From the NCBI RefSeq assembly GCF_017562075.2, contig NC_054084.1, positions 48,963,197 through 49,027,196 on the forward strand: 64,000 bases of DNA. The letters run 5' to 3'. Of the stretch, positions 13,121-25,280 are shown piece by piece. The notes beneath the pieces are model-generated. The model was given only the letters and a program-made list of their open reading frames with translations, was not told the DNA's origin and did not search any database. Numbering within the stretch: position 1 is the first letter of the stretch; every line of letters starts with the position of its first letter. The position numbers were made by a program, and so were the translations under genes. Source of the stretch: Anopheles merus. Taxonomy: Eukaryota; Arthropoda; Insecta; Diptera; Culicidae.

Positions 13121-13142
13121 GTCATTATTTCAGCACTTCGCT

Positions 13143-15009
13143 TCATTTCTTTTCATTATTCTTAACGATCTCGTCAAAAACTACGTGTTGAGTATTGTAG
13201 GCAGCCTTGCGTTTAGTTTGACTTATCGAAATCATCAAAAGATGTAAAAACAAAATCAGAAGCGTAAATATTATAATTAAACTGTAAACCATTATGTTGA
13301 AGTCTTCTATGATAGGATCGTGTTCCTCTTCTGATGCTAGCATCAGTACTTTTGCTGCTACTCCTGAAGCAAAAAAGGCATGTATTTCTTTATCGCTTAA
13401 TATTCTTTTACTTCTCGTTTGTACTTCGGGAATTTGGAGCATTGAAATTGCACTTCTGGTGTGGTGGTTCATTTGAAAGTTTAATGTTCTAAGTTGTCCT
13501 CTTTCTGCCACACACCCTTGTTGATGCTGTAAAATATAATCAACTGAGTGAACGGTCATATTTGGTGCAAGTATAAGTAGCCCACTGCCGAAAAGAGGTT
13601 TGCTAGTTTGCTTCCCATTTACAGTCACCATAACAATCTCTGCATGTGGAAACACATATAACCAAATGTTTGGATTACCTGTAGCTAGCCAAACATTGAA
13701 TTTGCAGCGCATAACAAACATTTCGCACATTGATAAGGATTGCGCAAACAATATCGAATGCGTACAAGTACGCGCTAATAAAGCTGTACGGCCGTTGTTT
13801 TGTTGAAACTCGCACAGAGTTTTATTCGGCAACAATTTGCAAAAGTTTCTGTAATGGTTGTAGCTGATAGTGGATGTCAGATTTTTCTCTTCATCGATCA
13901 ACATTATGTTGTTATATATTTGTGGGAATTCTAAAACATCTTCAATTATTGTTGGCAGAATAGTTAGCCTCACAGCTCTATAAATTGCTTTAGTTAATAG
14001 TGGAATTCGTAATTTCACTACTATACGATCAGGTGAAACAAAATATTTATAATCGACGATTTGAAAGATATTTAACAAAGAGGTCCCTCGTAGCTCGGTT
14101 GGAATATTCAGCTTATCGAAGTGATTTGTAACTATAGCAAGTAATTGATGTTTTTCCTGTACTGTCATGAGATGTTCCAAAGGATCAAAGAGAGAAGACA
14201 CATTCGGTAAAGGTGTAGCAAGCAACCTAATCGCTGTTTGTTTTCGTGCAACACTTTGTGCTATACGATTGATCGAACGGTTTAAAAGAGTCAAATTTAT
14301 AAGCATTGCTGAGAGTTCGTTTTGTGTGCTAGCTTCACGTATAAGCTTCGCTAACGAATCTTGAAAATCACTCAATTGTTGCATATTACGATCGTCCAGT
14401 TGAATTGTGGTGTTGAACGGGCTGTGTTTCAATTGATCACTGAATTGTTTGGACTTGTCATACATTCGTGCACCAACATTGTTTGTCATCTCGTTAACTA
14501 GGCTGTTTTCATTAATTAGCATGGTGTAGTCAAGCAAATCGTTGGACAACATTTTTACGCAAGGATCGTACATTTCGGCATTCATGAGTTTCACACACAT
14601 TACGCGCAATGTTTTTGTGCCATTTGCGAGCAGCCAGTATTCCTGTTGTAATTTCGTTAAATCCAGGTTCAAAGTAACGCGAGCGAAGGAAACAATTTCC
14701 TGCACAGGTGGCAGCTTTTCTTCATAAGCTTTGGCACTTTCCAGCACAAGAAGCGGTTTCGACAAACGCAGCGAGAGTAGTAGAAGTATGATAATTCTAT
14801 AAGTATGTATGAAATGTATATCAGACAACAGCAGAAATAAAGTGACACTAATTTGCAACAAACAATTTCCAGTTTAAGCGTATTAAATATTTTCAGCACG
14901 TTCTAAACGAAACCACAAAGCACTCAATTGATGATATGTCCCTACACAAATGTACACACAAAAACACTAAAGAGCGTGTAACAATTTTACTCACTTACTC
15001 CAAAAACAT
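13143..15009 (-). CDS. Env/F-like membrane glycoprotein (captured errantivirus-type envelope gene)
   Basis: This gene belongs to the family of baculovirus F proteins and errantivirus Env proteins, which are type I membrane fusion glycoproteins. The coding exons I infer are 14999-15009 (ATG at 15009) and 13143-14796, joined over a 202-nt GT-AG intron in matching phase, giving 554 residues. The open frame runs upstream of the acceptor but has no ATG there, which is why a start exon is needed. Visible features are a Leu/Ile-rich signal peptide, about seven N-glycosylation sequons, the family pattern of spaced Cys around CKLLPNKTLC, the core WLYVFP and a later GSGLL turn, one membrane span near residues 506-528 and a short cytoplasmic tail. 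There are no internal stops. No gag, pol or LTR was found beside it, which suggests host capture like Drosophila Iris. Family assignment is fairly sure; function is unknown. Confidence 0.75.
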
Positions 15010-15116
15010 TGCTGTGATTAACTAAAAGCGGGTGCTGTGTAAAATTCCTGCATTCACCTGGTCACGGAAGAGGTAGTTTGCAGAATAATCCCCAGAGCCC
15101 TTCGTTGCTACGACTT

Positions 15117-15124
15117 TATTTATA
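15117..15124 (-). promoter_or_regulatory. TATA box of the env-like gene
   Basis: TATAAATA on the minus strand, about 108 bp upstream of the proposed ATG at 15009. Transcription would start near 15090, giving a leader of about 80 nt. A short upstream frame starting at an earlier ATG (near 15053) stops before the splice donor. The TATA motif is seen; its use is inferred. Confidence 0.5.
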
Positions 15125-18100
15125 CACACCGTGCGGTCTCTCCGAAGTGTTTTAAAACATCTTCTGCATCAACTCACAGACCCACGGGCGGTGGTTTGAT
15201 TGCTGGGACGTAGTCAAAAACAGGGACCGAGGCGGCAGCGATCTCCGAAGTGAATATTCATGACGTCGCGTGTAACCTTTAGAAACCTTTTGTGTGTTTT
15301 AATTAGCTGAAAAACCAAGCGACAAACTAGGGGTCTTGTAAATCATTCCATGCTTTTAGGGCGATGAAAATGAAAGCGAATTTTCAACACAGCCATCGAG
15401 CGCTTTCTTAATCTGTGCCGCAGGGCTTGGCTGCTGGATGGATTACCAGCGCATCGTTCTGTGGCTCAAAGGTTTATTCGAAAATAACTCACTCATTCCA
15501 ATTCGTTGAATTATGGGTATTCGGTAGATGGCTAACTTTATTCGAACCACATATTGGGAAATTTGGTTTGCATCTCTTGCCATGTCGTAGGGAAATTTAA
15601 ATGTATTATGCAAACACAATCCGTATATTCGGTCTGTACGATGGATTGGGTTGTATCTTAATTTGCATTAGTAAGTTATTTAAAAATGTAAGATTTTTTC
15701 AGTTTATCATTAATCCATAGCTCAATAATATGATTTTTTGTTTAACTTATATATTGCAGTATTGCGGTTTAATGGACATTTATGGCGGCGTTTTACATAA
15801 GAAGTCGTGGAAATTAAAAAAAAAATGCATTTACCAGGTGCGATGCAATTCAAGATTTTTGTTATTTTAACAAAGCTTTATATGAATTGGCCTCGTTTGA
15901 AGATGACTTTGTCTGAACTCCCGGGCCGATAATTCCGATAATAGGTAATGTAATCAACTAATAACGTTACGATGAACTCCATTCGCACCATGCAGCGAAG
16001 CTCCGATTACCCCGAACTGTGCCCGTAAATGATTATTCGGTGGTGTAAATCAGCCCCTAAACGGCACACAGACAACAGCAGTAATCGGAGCTCGCATCTT
16101 GTTCCTAGGGGGAAAAAGGGGTACCATGATGCTACCGAAACGGAATCCCGCAAAAACCCCTCGAACGGCCAACCATTCAATGTCATCCCGTATTTCTCCC
16201 TCGGGAGAGCGCATACACCCTTGTGCGTCACAGTTTTGCCTCGCTTGTTGTTGGCAGGATGGTTTTAGAGCTGCAGGAACAGGGAGCCGCTGGATATAAA
16301 AATCAATCAATCCTGATTAAAAACACCCCAACACGCCGTCCCCTTTCGACCAGTGTCACACTCTAAAAATGTGGTAAAAACATCAGAGCCGTGCGCGCCA
16401 GACGAACAATAAACAATCATCATTCGGGTGCGATTTTAATCTTCCTTGCGTTTAGTTCCAGTGAGGGGAAATGAACAGTGGACGAACAGAAAAAAAAAAC
16501 ACGCACGCTTCCACGTACAGCCAAAGAACGTTACAGACAAACAACTTCTCGGGACCTCACGGATCGATTGCTGCACAAGGATTTTGACCCTTGATTTCCC
16601 TTCTGCGAAAGGAAGGTTAGTTCTAAAGGAAATGTATATCAAATCAGTTGATGATATCCCTCGTCCAGAAACAAGTATCACCGTCAGAGTAGGCCATATG
16701 GTCGCAAGCGAAATGCGGTGACACTGAAGTAGTTAGGCGGGTGATGAGTGGTTCTAAGGATGGATCACAGCTGACGCGTATATAAAACAAGGCAAAGCTT
16801 GTTGGTAAGTGCAATTTCTATGCAATAAGAGTGGCTCTTTGTTAAAGTATTTAAAACATTTTGGAATGAGATTCCGGAGGATTGCATTGAAATTTCAATG
16901 CGTGGTGCTAAATAAACAACATGTATGCTCGACTGACCGACGATTACGGAAAGGATCATGCTGTAAATAATTATGATTAATAATCATCCATATGCTACGA
17001 ACATCGTCACCGATCGGATTCGATCGATTAGCCCGTTAGTGGGTAATGCACATTAGGATTTTCACTTAAGCAGATTATGGTGACTAGGCGAAAAACTACC
17101 ATCCGACATGTATATGCTGGTTGGGGCATGCGGCTATCCGGCTAACAAGGGAAGATGAGGCGAATTTCTTATACAACCACCCTCCCGTGGATTGTGCGCC
17201 CAAAAATTCTATTTATTTGTTCTTTTTCCTTCATTTTTCCGTACATTTTTCTACAACCGTCTCATATACCCTCGCCAGTCCAAACACACAACGAAACCAG
17301 GAGTGGTAGAGTGGATCTCACCATTGCTGGCTACTTTAGATGGAGAATCCTGTTCGGATACACTACCCAGAACAGATCAGAGGCGGCGACGCTTCAACGT
17401 CATCGCTGGACTATTGCCGCACCCTCTAATATTCCCGTTTGGTAAGTCTTTCGCCTATCGCCTAGTTTTTGCCCTTTTCTAGTCCTGTTCCTACACCGTA
17501 TTTCCGCATGATAGTAGTTATTAAGGGGGAAATTTATTCATAAGCTATTGCAACCAATGATGCGGTCGCATAATATTTACATTTCTCCACGCTCCCTCGT
17601 GTTTTTTGCGTTTGCTCTTTGCGTTTTTCCGGACGGGTGTTTTTACGATAGGTTGTTTAGCATCCTATGGTGGCGGGCCAGGAGTGTATGCGCCTCTAGG
17701 GCTGTAAACAGGGATTGCGCATTTGACAGGCTCGCAAGGGGCACATACGGATTGACGGTGGAAACCTGATGATGAAAATTGAAATATTAGGACATATGTT
17801 GCGAACATGCGCTTCGTTACGGTATACGTTTGCCGTAAATGCATACGACCCACGATGGCTGCTCATGCACTGTTAATTAAGATTTTTGAGTTTTTGGATT
17901 TTTTTACCAGTTACAGCTTGATAAAGTCACTGAAAGGATGCAAAGAATGAAAAACTTACAACATTAGGACGATTGGCACGGATTATTTTTTGTTTTAAAT
18001 GTTGAATGAAATTACTAAACGGCACAACATTTTCCGATGCTCATTGACGCTTAGTACCCAAACAGCGCTTGTTGAGTTTTAATTAAATTTTACCGTTCTG

Positions 18101-20293
18101 AAAATCCCATATAATTAATTCGCATTCGGCTGCATATAATTGAAAGGTCAATAACGGGCAAATATCATTAAACGGACTCACAATCTTCCTCGTCGCAACG
18201 TTTCGCCTTGAGAGCAACACATTTTCTTAATTGATTGACCAATGATAGGAATTTCCGTTGACCAAAACGTCAATCTCTTCTGTTTGCTTCAAAGTCTTTC
18301 ATCCGTTTAACGGCACTCTGGACGGTTCACTGAAAGCGAAGCCAAATCCTTAGATTAAATGGTAACGGAAACGCTCATTGAAATCTCATCGTTTGGTGGT
18401 GATCCTTCCATTTTTCACATCCGAACCATTGTACGGACAAAAGCAGCGTATTTTCTATCCATTTCCGGTTGGTACCAGTGTTGTCTGATTATCATAAATT
18501 ATGTGGTCAGCTGGCAGAGTGCCGATTCGCGTGTCTGAAATCAATACATCGTAAACATGAATCATCATCATCATCATCATCACCATCACGGACAATCGTG
18601 AACGCTCCACGTCGTCGTTGGTCATCGTGGCTGATCCGAGTCCGAGTTGAATTCCTACCCGTGTGGATCGTTACGTGAAGGAATAGCACTGGGGGACTGT
18701 CAGATTGTCCTGATGATGACGTGATGTCCCGGCCACTGGGCTTGGCATATGTGCGGTGCGGTGTCTGTCGCGTAAAGGCAGCAGCGCGAAGGTGAGGTCG
18801 CCGCACAAAGGTTCCGGAAACAAGGCACGCAACAAAAAACCTGCGATTAGAATCCATATTGTAGAGGGTGGCGTTAGTTAGCACGAGTTGAAAGTCATCT
18901 ATCTACACAGTCGATCGCTTGGTGGGAGTCTTCTTAGGGGGTTCACGACAGCAACACACCCTACGCTTTTAGTCATCATTTCAATACGACACATCGGTCG
19001 GGACCGAGTCAATCGGTCGCTTCATTGCCGTGGCTTGCACAATTTGGGGGAGTTTGTACTAAGACAATCCCTTGCTTGGTCAGTAATAAACGTAACGCTT
19101 GATCATGATAATTACCGTCCATTTACTTGACCGGACATGAAGGTAAAACGCATCCTTGTTTTGTTATTAGAGGGACGAAAAAATCGTGACAAATAGTGTT
19201 TCAGATGTTGGTTGTTAAAATAAAATTTCTAATTTTCCTTATAGTATCGTTCTTCAACATCTTTTGATCGTGTTTTATTTATAAGCATACACATAAAATT
19301 GTTCATTCCTTTAAAAAATTGGAAATCAAATGGACTTTAACATTGGGCCAGGATCAAAAAGACACAAACAGGACGGCAGACTTGGGTCATAATAATCTCC
19401 GGATAAATGGTCAAGCGAGAAGCAGATAAACACGTCAAGCCTAAACACGTAAAGCCTAAACACAATCAACATAAACTCTACAGCTGAAGCGAAAACCGGA
19501 ACGTTGCATTTCGTGTTGCTGATAATGACATGAGGTCACCTTTCCTTCAACGAAGGACACTACATCAGACGGCACGAGCCCTCTAATGTCCAGCTGAACG
19601 ATAGACGCTTTAAAGTCGAGTCGCGCAAATGGCTACATGCTTGTCCGTTTCCTTTCGCATGCGCACGCACTAATACATTGCCTTCTCGGCGTATTCCCTC
19701 GGCGGTCATAGTCATAAAATAAATCAGCTTTTCAGGGCACTGTCGAAGATGCACCCAGGTCCTGTGTACGAATGTCCATCAGGAACGGTCGATCAACGAG
19801 GAAAAGGTGCAGTTGGTGCCTGCGATAGCTGGTCAAGCTGCTAACCGTACTACCAAAGGGGTCAGTCGAAGGGCCCTTCAGATGTTCGATGTTTGTAGTT
19901 CACCAGGATAACGCGTGAAATGCTACTGTCCAGGGTGGAGGGGTTTTTTTGGTTGTTGTCAAACCGTAGCAGATGAGCGTTTAATGAACTCGTAGTAAAT
20001 AGAGACCTACAACGCATCATTTTTGGGTATAAAGACGAGTTCTAACAGTGAAGGGGCGAGTTGGAAGTGTTGGATATTGATGATATCCGTACACCAGATT
20101 GCCCGGGAGGCTTGTAGATGGTTTTGATAAACTGATAATGCGTCGCAGGGAAACTGGTGGATAATAGAAAGTTTTCGCTAGAAAAAAGGTACACAAAAGG
20201 GTAACATGATCCAAAGCCAATTGAAATTCGATAGCGTTTGTATACAGTCATCGGGAACAAATGAACGCTTTTGGTGGTGGCAAAATATGTTAT
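15125..20293. other. Non-coding region
   Basis: No gene is supported over about 5 kb. Stretches near 16000-16720 and 17120-17480 have overlapping open frames on both strands, none with a domain or splice pattern I recognise. A short CAT-repeat run lies at about 18560-18590. Confidence 0.45.
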
Positions 20294-20295
20294 TA

Positions 20296-21182
20296 CAGGA
20301 AGTTCTCGAGACCAGTGTTGTTAATTGTCGACATTTTTTTATGATATTCGCAGTAAGCGGGTGTCAAAATCATTTTTTTATTATGATATTCATGGTTAGC
20401 ATGACACGATTTTCCAAAAGCGACAATCATTTGTGCAATAACAATCAATGCTTTTGCGATGATATGATTGCAAAAAATGTAGAATGAATGTCATTTGACA
20501 TTTTCCATGAGACTCTAGAACTGCTTAATCGTGCATTTATCGATACTTAGCCATTAGACCACTTGATATTTTCACTCAGTCAACCAGGAAAATGGTGTTA
20601 TCTTACAGAAGTGTAGAAATTCACGCGAAAACACGAAAAAGGACCCATTTTCGATGAAGATCTAGTTCACTTGAGCTACGGCAAAATCAAAAAGTCAAAT
20701 GATTGCAGCAGAAAAATATCATCGTGTCAAATGATATTTTTTCCATGATTGTCGAATGAGTGCTTGGATCCAGAATGCGATGCTTCAAAAAGTATCATTT
20801 TGTAAAATTTTATGTCGACGACTATCACCGTTCGCAACACTGCTCGAGACACACGGTAACTCATATACGGGAATTCAGAGATATACGGGTTTCTAAATTT
20901 TTACAGTTCTTTGAGCAAATTGTACTGATTTGACACATCAATTGTCAAATGCCAAATAATTTCCCTATTGATTGAATGTTACAAACCATTTCAAAATTCA
21001 GTCAGAATCATATCAAATAATTAATGATGTGGCTAAAACCTCCTCCTTCTAGCAAATTTACACGAAAATTAGTGATTATTTGGCTGTAAAGTAAGAGATT
21101 CGACTTACACGGAAATGCGAAATACGCGGTATTTTGCGGCCGTTTTCGGTCCCCATTAGTCGTGTATCTCGGGGACCACCTG
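20296..21182 (+). mobile_element. TA-flanked MITE split by a hAT-like insertion
   Basis: The outer element begins CAGGAAGTTCTCGAGAC at 20296 and resumes at 20851 after the inserted element, reading on into the body also found at 57658-58034. The right end reads CTCGGGGACCACCTG. TA flanks it at 20294-20295 and 21183-21184. Removing 20313-20842 and one 8-bp duplication gives a left end that aligns base for base with the copy at 57658. It carries no coding sequence. Confidence 0.8.
20313..20842. mobile_element. Non-autonomous hAT-like element (nested)
   Basis: A 530-bp non-coding element with terminal inverted repeats CAGTGTTG and CAACACTG. It is flanked by a perfect 8-bp duplication CTCGAGAC at 20305-20312 and 20843-20850. 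An 8-bp duplication with CAGTG-type ends is the signature of the hAT superfamily. It sits inside the left terminal repeat of the surrounding MITE, so it is the younger insertion. No transposase is encoded. Confidence 0.8.
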
Positions 21183-24100
21183 TATTATTGTTATTATTCA
21201 TGCAAATGGACGTTCATAGTAATTGTCAATGAATGAAAAACTTGAAGCCTTTTAAATTTATATACTTGTTTTATTTTCTGATAGCTTGTACATTACTATG
21301 CATACATAACAAATTTATCTCATAGCGTAGCATACACTCATACTTGAGAACATTGTTACGCACTTCCATCAAGCTTCCGCAAACCACATGTAGCCTTGAA
21401 GTGTTCATTCGTCACCGGACGGTGCCGTCAGCATATAAAAAGGATCAAACAAAGTACCGTGAGTAAGTTAAGCCACTTAACATATTCAAGCAGCTCATGC
21501 GGCATCGACTTAAGAAGTGCATAACAAATGGCAGTAGAAACGCGACGTAGGGAAAGATATCAACACGAATTACACCCTGCGCGGTCCCGGTCAACCCACC
21601 GGGCATCGGTGTTCGTACAGCTGCACTAGGAAGCCGGCTGCCGGTTGCTGCTCAACCATGTCCCGGCAATCGAATTCGTCTGGTACGTCCGAAAAAGCAT
21701 GTCCTTTTCGGTGCCTAGATCGATGTTACGGTTTGGTGGATGTAGCGGCGCTGCTACTCTTGTACACGCTATCCAACAAACCAATTGCCACTGTCAAAGC
21801 AGGCGCTGTGTGCCCTGCATCTCGACGATACTTTCAAGTGTGTTGCCTTCGCTTTGAAGTGGAGTTATTTTCACGTTTGCCGGCGCCACCATTGTCGCGC
21901 ATTTGCCATCCCCGCTAAAAGAACGTGTGCATCCTTGAATCCGTCCCCGATGGCTCTTACAGAGTGCACATAGAAAAAAAATGTATCGCCTCCTGTATTG
22001 CACGTTTAAACAAATATACCAACGTATTGACGTAAGACCACGATTAGCTATGAAGACAAAACTGCAAATAAAAAAGTCACCGTCCTAAACGTAACCTCGA
22101 TGTCATTGATGGTCATGTCAAAACTATCGCCTATAATTTGTACGCTCTGTGGATGACAGTTTAAGTAACTTACTTGTGTAGAGGCAATAAATCGGACTTA
22201 ACGTCCCGCAATGCTTCGCGCAATCTCCAAGGCAAACCGAGTCAAGCCAGACATTCCTTAGCCGCAACATCATCACCATCGGCCGAGAACGATCGGGCCA
22301 CATTCTTCGCATACTACCAGCTGCTTAAGGTGGGCAGCATATGTTTCATCCGTTCGGCGCCTGCGAGCTTCGATAACGAGTGGCGCCCAAAATAATCGTA
22401 ATCACAGTAGTATCAACTCAACCCATTCGCTTTCTACACTTGCCGCACACTGTACGGCTCTACGCACTGTACGGCGTCTATCTATCGGACGTATTGTTTT
22501 ATTATTTGTTCATCCATTCCCTGCATCAGCTACGACCACGCTTTTACTGCAGTGTGGCCGTCCGTCCGCATACCTGTCAGAGACCGTCCGTGGCGCCCGC
22601 AGGACCATACAAACGTCGTCAGCTTATCAAACACGACACGCGGCAAAAAGCCAAAAGCTTACCGACCTTACCAGCCCAAGAAGATCCCACATCCTACAGG
22701 TTATACGGCCACTGGACAAGAATTTCGGTGGTCGGTTTTTTTTCTTTTGGCTGTGTGTTTTGGCTGGCTGCTTGGTACAGTGGATTAAAAAGGGTGCACC
22801 GACCAGGCCGTGGCTACAGCAAATGGACTCAAAGGGACCATCAAAAGCGAAAGTTTTACGAGCGGCTTTTGATATCTCCTTCAAATGACCAAATGCATGG
22901 ATGGCTCCCAAAAATCCAACGTTTCGAAAACATAAATAAAAAAAAACCCTTGACTCGCGTCAAATTCTCCTTTTTATTTCCGAAAAATCTAAATTGTCGC
23001 CAGCGCGTAGATGGATTGTTTCAGTCTGAAGAAGATAAGCAGAAGCATTCTTGAGTCATGAGTCACGCAAAACGACAACAAAACGAATCTTTAATATTTT
23101 ATTTGTGTATACTATTAGAACTCTATTTCATAAAATTGTTCAATAGGGATTATGAAACTGAGAAACTTACATAAATACAAACACAAATTCAAAGATTTAA
23201 CATAAACCCGTAATATCATAACAGCTAAGTATTTTTTTTTCGTACCAATTTTTGTTGGCTGTATTTTTTGTGTTGAAAAAAGTTTGGCTGAACAGCATTT
23301 TTTCCTATTTCACAGCTTTAGAATAAATTGAAATACAAATAAACATTTCATACAATCCAGCACGATGAATTGAAATACGACGTAATCGAAACCAGGGTAC
23401 AGAAAAAAAACTATCCAATCCGGAATAACAGTGGTCTGAAGGATACGTGCACCAAAATCCTACGTATCGCGCCATATTGGCTCCCTTAGGAATACATCAG
23501 AAACACACTTCAAGCGTAAACCAAAGTCGGTGTCAAACGTTGTCATGTTAAACCGACAGACAGTTGCCCACCATGTACGAGACAATACTGGTTGCAATGT
23601 GCACCAAAGCCGACTATGGATGTTTCTGTGATGCGAACGGGAATGCACCCTAAAATTGTCACACTAAACATTTGACAAGTAAGCCACTCGAAGCTAGACA
23701 CACAAAAAAGGTCATAACATCCTGTGCTCGGTGCTGTACATACGGTTGCCTGCTAGTTTCGTTGCTCTTTACCTATTACATCTGGCACATTCTTGCTAGA
23801 AAACTATTAAAAGCTGCTGTGCTTTCAGCGTATCGCGGAGTGCGTGTTGATAACGTGTGTAATAAAAAATATGTACCAGCTAACTCCATAGTCCGCCACC
23901 AGCAACTGCAACTTTTCTTACAACACACACACACAGAGTTGCGAACAGAGCAGGAAATAAGCTCTCAAAAATTAAGTCATAAAGGCCCCTTCAACTTTAT
24001 ACACTTCAATTCCGACCGGCAGATAGGCTACTTCCCGGCTACAGCTAGAAAGAAAAAGGAAGTAACCGGGACGGTCGCCACGGACATAGGACAAGTTTAT

Positions 24101-25215
24101 CAGCGGAACTATTGCTCTTCCAATAGGGCTGGCGAGGGGCAGCTCGAACGCTAGGACAAGTAATCGTCAAATCCCGGCTAAAATTGAGCCCGAACAAGCA
24201 AACAAACTCCTGCAAAGAGTAGCGAAGGATAAGCCTCGGGGTCGAAGGATGTCATAAAGACGGCTTAGCTGTACCGCCGATGCCGGGCAGTACCAACAAT
24301 GCTAGCAATAATATGTTTTGGCATTCATTTTCGTTGGCTTTTACCTTTACGACTTACGGCGATTGGTCTCAGCATGTGATATCCTGTCCCGTGCCGGTCG
24401 GCCACTGGCGCCCGGCGGCGCCTTGTTCCTCAGGAAATGCCTACGATCAGCACCGGTTGTCGGTTATCCGGACGTTTTGGTACGGTATAAATGGCTGGAT
24501 AGTCAAATTGCGCCGAACATGACCAACGTCGCCGCCAGCTCAGGGTCATCGTCTGGGCAGCGTCAACTAATGCGATGATAATATTTACTTTTAACGTAAA
24601 CATACTACTTCCCGCCGTAAGATGCGGTACACAGGTAGAACATGAAACAGGTCGGTGGATATTTCTGGATCGACAGGGTAAACATGGTATCCTTACAATT
24701 AGGAAGTATGCGAACGTATCCTGTGTTCTGCATTTAACTGTTTTCATTTCAATACACTTTTATGGAAAATATGTCGTATAGATTTTACTTAATACTTTCT
24801 ACTTTACACTTTCTAGGGTCTATGCAACGGTTTGCTACTGTTAAAAAAACAACGATACCCCCTTGACACACCTAGTGTCATTAAGAACAAGTATATTACT
24901 TGGGGAAAAGCAACACTCTTCACACACAGGCACACACAGATGCTGCTGTACGTTACACATTGATTAATTATTGTCGACAATAAAGGTGCACATTGCACCT
25001 CGCTCGATCGGTTTCCGACTAAAAGTCGGAAATGACAATGGCACATTTCTACGTTGGTTTTTTTCTTCAATCGTAGAGATCTTTTTGTTCCACAAATCTG
25101 GACATATGTAGCGACAGCAAACATTGCCCATTGTTAACGCTCAACCGTAACGAAACACTGAGTGCGATTACTGAAGGACCTCAATAATAATATTCCCTTC
25201 CAGGCGACACAAATA

Positions 25216-25218
<3 letters not shown>

Positions 25219-25278
<60 letters not shown>
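25219..25278. repeat. AC dinucleotide microsatellite (60 bp)
   Basis: Thirty uninterrupted AC units. The perfect state suggests ongoing length change. Confidence 0.95.

Positions 25279-25280
<2 letters not shown>

Noticed and set aside
22380..23054. Plus-strand open frame of 224 codons
   Set aside because: It starts with GTG, has no early ATG, no recognisable domain and no splice context. It may be chance in a GC-richer stretch.
23672..24154. Plus-strand open frame of 160 codons
   Set aside because: It starts with TTG, lacks an ATG and shows no family resemblance beyond one hydrophobic run.
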